Shown here: one piece after another, positions 5,206 to 7,747 of the stretch
How positions within the stretch are numbered: the first letter of the stretch is position 1
Layout of the letters: every line of letters starts with the position of its first letter
Origin: JANYLN01 sp041687575
GTDB lineage: Bacteria; Planctomycetota; Phycisphaerae; UBA1845; JANYLN01
DNA length: 7,747 nucleotides
Assembly: GCA_041687575.1 (NCBI GenBank)
Contig: JAWLBS010000253.1
Location: 1-7,747, forward strand
Direction of reading: 5' to 3'
The notes under the pieces: generated by a model
The model's input: the letters and a program-made list of their open reading frames with translations, nothing else
Database searches by the model: none
Told to the model about the DNA's origin: nothing
Program-made: the position numbers and the translations under genes

Positions 5206-5847
5206 GTGGCTGAATCCATCGAATCCTTCGTGGCCAAACTGCAGCAGGAGGGCGTCGTGGCCGGCAAGGCCGACGCGGAGAAGATCCGTCAGCAGGCCCG
5301 CGGCGAGGCGGACGAGATCGTCCGCAAGGCCCGCGCCCAGGCCGAGTCGATTGTTGCCGATGCCCGGCGGCAGGCACAAGAGACGTTGACCCGGTCGCAG
5401 AGCGAACTGGACCTGGCCGCCCGGGACGTTGTGCTTCGCCTGCGCCAGACGCTCTCGCGGATGCTGACAGCCGTCCTTGCACAGCCGACTCGCGAGAAAT
5501 TATCGGACGCCAAGTTCCTCGGCGATCTTCTGCACGACATGGTGATGGCCTACGTCAAGGCGGACCTCGGCCGGAAGGAAGAGCTCAGGATCAACGTCTC
5601 CTGCGACATGCAGCACGAGCTGGCCCGGTGGGCGATCGAGGAGATCGGTCGCGACCGCAGCGAGGGGCACGGCGTTTCGATCGATCTGAAAGGCACGTTA
5701 CGGGAAGCGGGCTTCGAGTACCAGACCAGCCGCTCGGTCGTCGAGGTGACTGAGGATTCCGTCGTCAAGGCCCTTGCCGATCTGGTCAGCCCCGGCATGC
5801 GGGAACTGCTGGACAAGGCCGTGCAGGAGCAGCAGCCGGTCACGTAG
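5206..5847 (+). CDS. atpE: V/A-type ATPase subunit E (peripheral stalk)
   Basis: This 213-residue protein links the catalytic V1/A1 head to the membrane sector as part of the peripheral stalk, at the cytoplasmic side. Residues about 3-85 form a long charged coiled coil with many Ala, Glu, Arg and Gln (for example EKIRQQARGEADEIVRKARA). After it comes the globular C-terminal domain, with strand LRINVSCD and the family-typical ending GFEYQTSRSVVEVTEDSVVK followed by ALADLVSPGMRELLDKAV. Length and layout match bacterial V-type subunit E. The start is GTG at 5206, with GGAG 8 bases upstream; a longer frame from 5176 would run into the CRISPR-like repeat. It is the first gene of the operon; the next starts 22 bases after its stop. 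Direction (ATP synthesis or hydrolysis) and coupling ion cannot be read here. Confidence 0.92.
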   Translation: MAESIESFVAKLQQEGVVAGKADAEKIRQQARGEADEIVRKARAQAESIVADARRQAQETLTRSQSELDLAARDVVLRLRQTLSRMLTAVLAQPTREKLSDAKFLGDLLHDMVMAYVKADLGRKEELRINVSCDMQHELARWAIEEIGRDRSEGHGVSIDLKGTLREAGFEYQTSRSVVEVTEDSVVKALADLVSPGMRELLDKAVQEQQPVT

Positions 5848-5869
5848 ACCGCCCCAGAGGTGTCCCGCA

Positions 5870-6583
5870 ATGTCCGAACGTTACTACTACCTGTTGACGG
5901 CGCTGCCGGCCCTGCACGATCTGGGCGCAGCGCCTCCCATGACTCTGCCGGACCTGCTCGAGCGGGTCGCCGAGGCCGGCGGGCCTGTCGATTTGTGCCG
6001 TGCGGTCGCACTGGGCGACGATCTGCTGCAGCGCGACGCCGTGGTGGCTGGCGAACTCGACAGCCCGTCCCCCGCCGTGCTCCGCGACGCGCAGATGCGC
6101 GGCGAGGAGCCGTTGCCGGAGGATCTGCGGCCGACGGGCGACGAGGAGGCTGCCGCAACCAGGCTGACGACGGACCTGCTCTGGACGCGGTACTTCCGGT
6201 GGGCGGCACAGGTGGCCGCATCGCAAAAGAGCGTGTTTCTGGACAGATGGATCGGGCTGCAGGTCGGCCTGCGGAACGCCCTGGCGGTTGCCCGGGCCAA
6301 GTCCCTCGGGCTCGATCCGCAGAACTATGTCGTGGCCCCCGAACTGGCCGACGGGGCCGAGGATTTCGGGCCGGTCCTTGCGGAGTGGGCAACCGCCCCG
6401 AACCCGCTGGTAGCCCAACGGGTCCTGGACCGGGCCCTGTGGAACGCGGTCGTCTCGCGCGACGAGTGGTTCAGCTTCGCGAGTGACGAGGTGGCCGCAT
6501 ATACGGCCAAGTTGATGCTGGTGCATCGCTGGTGGCGCCTGTCGCAGGAGGCGGGTTCGCCATCGGCCGGGCAAAAAGGATAG
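5870..6583 (+). CDS. DUF2764 protein of the V-ATPase operon
   Basis: This 237-residue protein begins MSERYYYLLTALPAL, close to the MxYYYLIxxLPxL start typical of DUF2764. The ATG at 5870 has AGAGG (5856-5860) 9 bases upstream. The middle (about 103-145) is helical with LLWTRYFRWAAQVAASQ and GLQVGLRNALAVARAKSLG; the C-terminal part has SDEVAAYTAKLMLVHRWW (205-222), also family-like. Genes of this family sit between subunits E and A in V-ATPase operons of Bacteroidetes, spirochaetes and chlamydiae. Those operons generally lack a clear subunit C gene, so it may serve as the C (d-like) subunit joining rotor and membrane sector; that role is inference. It is cytoplasmic, with no signal peptide. 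It lies 22 bases after subunit E and 6 bases before subunit A. Confidence 0.83.
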   Translation: MSERYYYLLTALPALHDLGAAPPMTLPDLLERVAEAGGPVDLCRAVALGDDLLQRDAVVAGELDSPSPAVLRDAQMRGEEPLPEDLRPTGDEEAAATRLTTDLLWTRYFRWAAQVAASQKSVFLDRWIGLQVGLRNALAVARAKSLGLDPQNYVVAPELADGAEDFGPVLAEWATAPNPLVAQRVLDRALWNAVVSRDEWFSFASDEVAAYTAKLMLVHRWWRLSQEAGSPSAGQKG

Positions 6584-6589
6584 GGTACC

Positions 6590-7747
6590 GTGGCAGGAAA
6601 GATCATAGCCGTCTTTGGAAACATGGTGGTCGCGGAGGTGGACGGGCACATCGTTCAGAACTCGGTCGGCTACTGCTGCCGTCGCGACGGGGCGCGTCTG
6701 CTGTCCGAGGTAATCCGCATCCGCGGCAGCCTCGCGGACCTGCAGGTCTTCGAGGAGACCCGCGGTCTGCGCGTGGGCGACCCGGTCGAGATCCAGGAGC
6801 AGATGCTCTCGGTGTCGCTCGGGCCGGGCCTGCTCGGGCAGATCTACGACGGTCTGCAGAACCCCCTGCCACAGCTGGCGGAACAGGCCGGCTTCTTCCT
6901 CGAGCCCGGACAGTATCTGCCCGGCCTGGCGCAGGACAAGGCCTGGGAGTTCACCCCTGCCGTCGAGTCGGGACAGACGGTACGGGCCGGCGACGTGCTG
7001 GGCACCGTACCCGAGGGGATCTTCAAGCACCACGTGATGGTGCCGTTTGCGATGCCGGGCGCGCTGCGGGTCGATTCGGTGGTCCCCGCCGGCTCGTACA
7101 AGGTCACTGATGAGATCGCTGTCCTCCTGGGCGAAAAGGGCGATGCGCACCCGGTCACCATGCAGCAGGACTGGCCGGTCAAGCGCCCCTTGATGGTCGC
7201 GCGGCGCCGGCTCATGCCGGTCGAGCCGCTGGTCACGCGGGTGCGGATCATCGATTCGATGTTCCCGATCGTCCGCGGCGGCACCTACTGCATCCCGGGT
7301 CCCTTCGGGGCGGGCAAGACGGTCCTCCAGCAGATCACCTCGCGCAACGCCGAGGTCGACATCGTCATCATCGCCGCCTGCGGCGAGCGGGCCGGCGAGG
7401 TCGTCGAGACAATCCGAGAGTTCCCCGAACTGACCGACCCGCGGACCGGCCAGAGCCTCATGCAGCGGACGATCATCATCTGCAACACTTCCGCCATGCC
7501 GGTGGCCGCGCGAGAGGCGTCGGTCTTTACGGCCGCGACGCTGGGCGAGTATTACCGCCAGATGGGGCTGAACGTGCTGATGCTGGCCGATTCGACCAGC
7601 CGCTGGGCCCAGGCGATGCGCGAGGTCTCGGGCCGGCTGGAGGAGATTCCCGGCGAAGAGGCCTTCCCCGCCTACCTCGAAAGCCGCATCGCCGGCTTCT
7701 ACGAGCGGGCCGGTTCCATCGAGCTGCGGGACGGCCGCATCGGTTCG
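6590..7747 (+). CDS. atpA: V/A-type ATPase catalytic subunit A (3' end outside window)
   Basis: The first 386 residues are present; the full protein is usually about 580-600. It is the nucleotide-binding, catalytic subunit of the V1/A1 head. GTG at 6590 is the start, with AAGGA (6576-6580) 9 bases upstream, overlapping the end of the previous gene. Visible features in order are the N-terminal beta-barrel (AVFGNMVVAEV), the A-specific bulge or non-homologous region (about 110-190), and the P-loop GPFGAGKT at 237-244 with K243. Next come ACGERAGEVVE with the probable catalytic E266, ICNTSAMPVAAREAS, the Walker B region LMLADSTSRW with D334, and GRLEEIPGEEAFPAYLESRI. The P-loop has Gly-Ala-Gly-Lys where many relatives have Gly-Ser-Gly-Lys, a known variant. 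The wording around the P-loop is like bacterial (Bacteroidetes/chlamydial) rather than archaeal A subunits. No damage is seen. Confidence 0.96.
   Translation, partial: MAGKIIAVFGNMVVAEVDGHIVQNSVGYCCRRDGARLLSEVIRIRGSLADLQVFEETRGLRVGDPVEIQEQMLSVSLGPGLLGQIYDGLQNPLPQLAEQAGFFLEPGQYLPGLAQDKAWEFTPAVESGQTVRAGDVLGTVPEGIFKHHVMVPFAMPGALRVDSVVPAGSYKVTDEIAVLLGEKGDAHPVTMQQDWPVKRPLMVARRRLMPVEPLVTRVRIIDSMFPIVRGGTYCIPGPFGAGKTVLQQITSRNAEVDIVIIAACGERAGEVVETIREFPELTDPRTGQSLMQRTIIICNTSAMPVAAREASVFTAATLGEYYRQMGLNVLMLADSTSRWAQAMREVSGRLEEIPGEEAFPAYLESRIAGFYERAGSIELRDGRIGS

Noticed and set aside
5090..5253. A CRISPR array around the repeat-like hairpin
   Set aside because: I looked about one repeat-spacer unit on each side (near 5090-5121 and 5221-5253) and saw no second copy; downstream is plainly subunit E coding sequence. 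Only a single repeat-like element can be supported.
5840..7150. Minus-strand open frame of 436 codons opposite DUF2764 and subunit A
   Set aside because: It covers the well-supported DUF2764 and V-ATPase A genes and has no recognisable domain or ribosome binding site.

Overview
The window looks like part of a GC-rich planctomycete-type chromosome, tentatively Phycisphaerae or a close relative. This rests on a secreted beta-propeller protein with a C-terminal dockerin domain, a bacterial V/A-type ATPase operon of the E-DUF2764-A kind, short dispersed intergenic repeats of a style I associate with planctomycetes, and small lipoproteins of unknown function. The assignment is inference; no rRNA, tRNA or taxonomic marker is present.

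Positions 1-266 hold no gene. They contain three strong inverted repeats and at least four copies, some degenerate, of a short repeat built on TTCAGGATGAC. Positions 267-2222 (minus strand) form a probable three-gene operon: a DUF2752 membrane protein, then two tandem, apparently paralogous lipoproteins whose reading frames overlap as TGATG. Positions 2223-2485 are an intergenic repeat cluster, with two copies of an element built on CCGTAAGGGAGCGGT followed by two GGGC/GCCC hairpins.

Positions 2486-4225 (minus) encode a secreted PQQ-like beta-propeller/dockerin protein with a very good ribosome binding site. Positions 4226-4542 are a divergent intergenic region with candidate promoters on both strands and a second copy of the GGGCTG-GCCCGCC repeat. 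Positions 4543-4878 (plus) encode a small protein of unknown function.

Positions 4879-5205 are non-coding but structured. They contain an inverted repeat, a good sigma70-like promoter (TTGAAA-N17-TATATA) and a transcribed leader. The leader holds a solitary hairpin element that closely resembles a type I-C CRISPR repeat and ends 18 bases before the start of the V-ATPase operon. Positions 5206-7747 (plus) are the first three genes of that operon: subunit E (peripheral stalk), the DUF2764 protein, and catalytic subunit A, which is cut by the window end. The three are closely spaced (22 and 6 bases) and are probably co-transcribed, with B, D, I and K subunits expected downstream.

The most unusual feature is the lone CRISPR-repeat-like hairpin in the V-ATPase leader. 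No second repeat and no cas gene is visible in the window.
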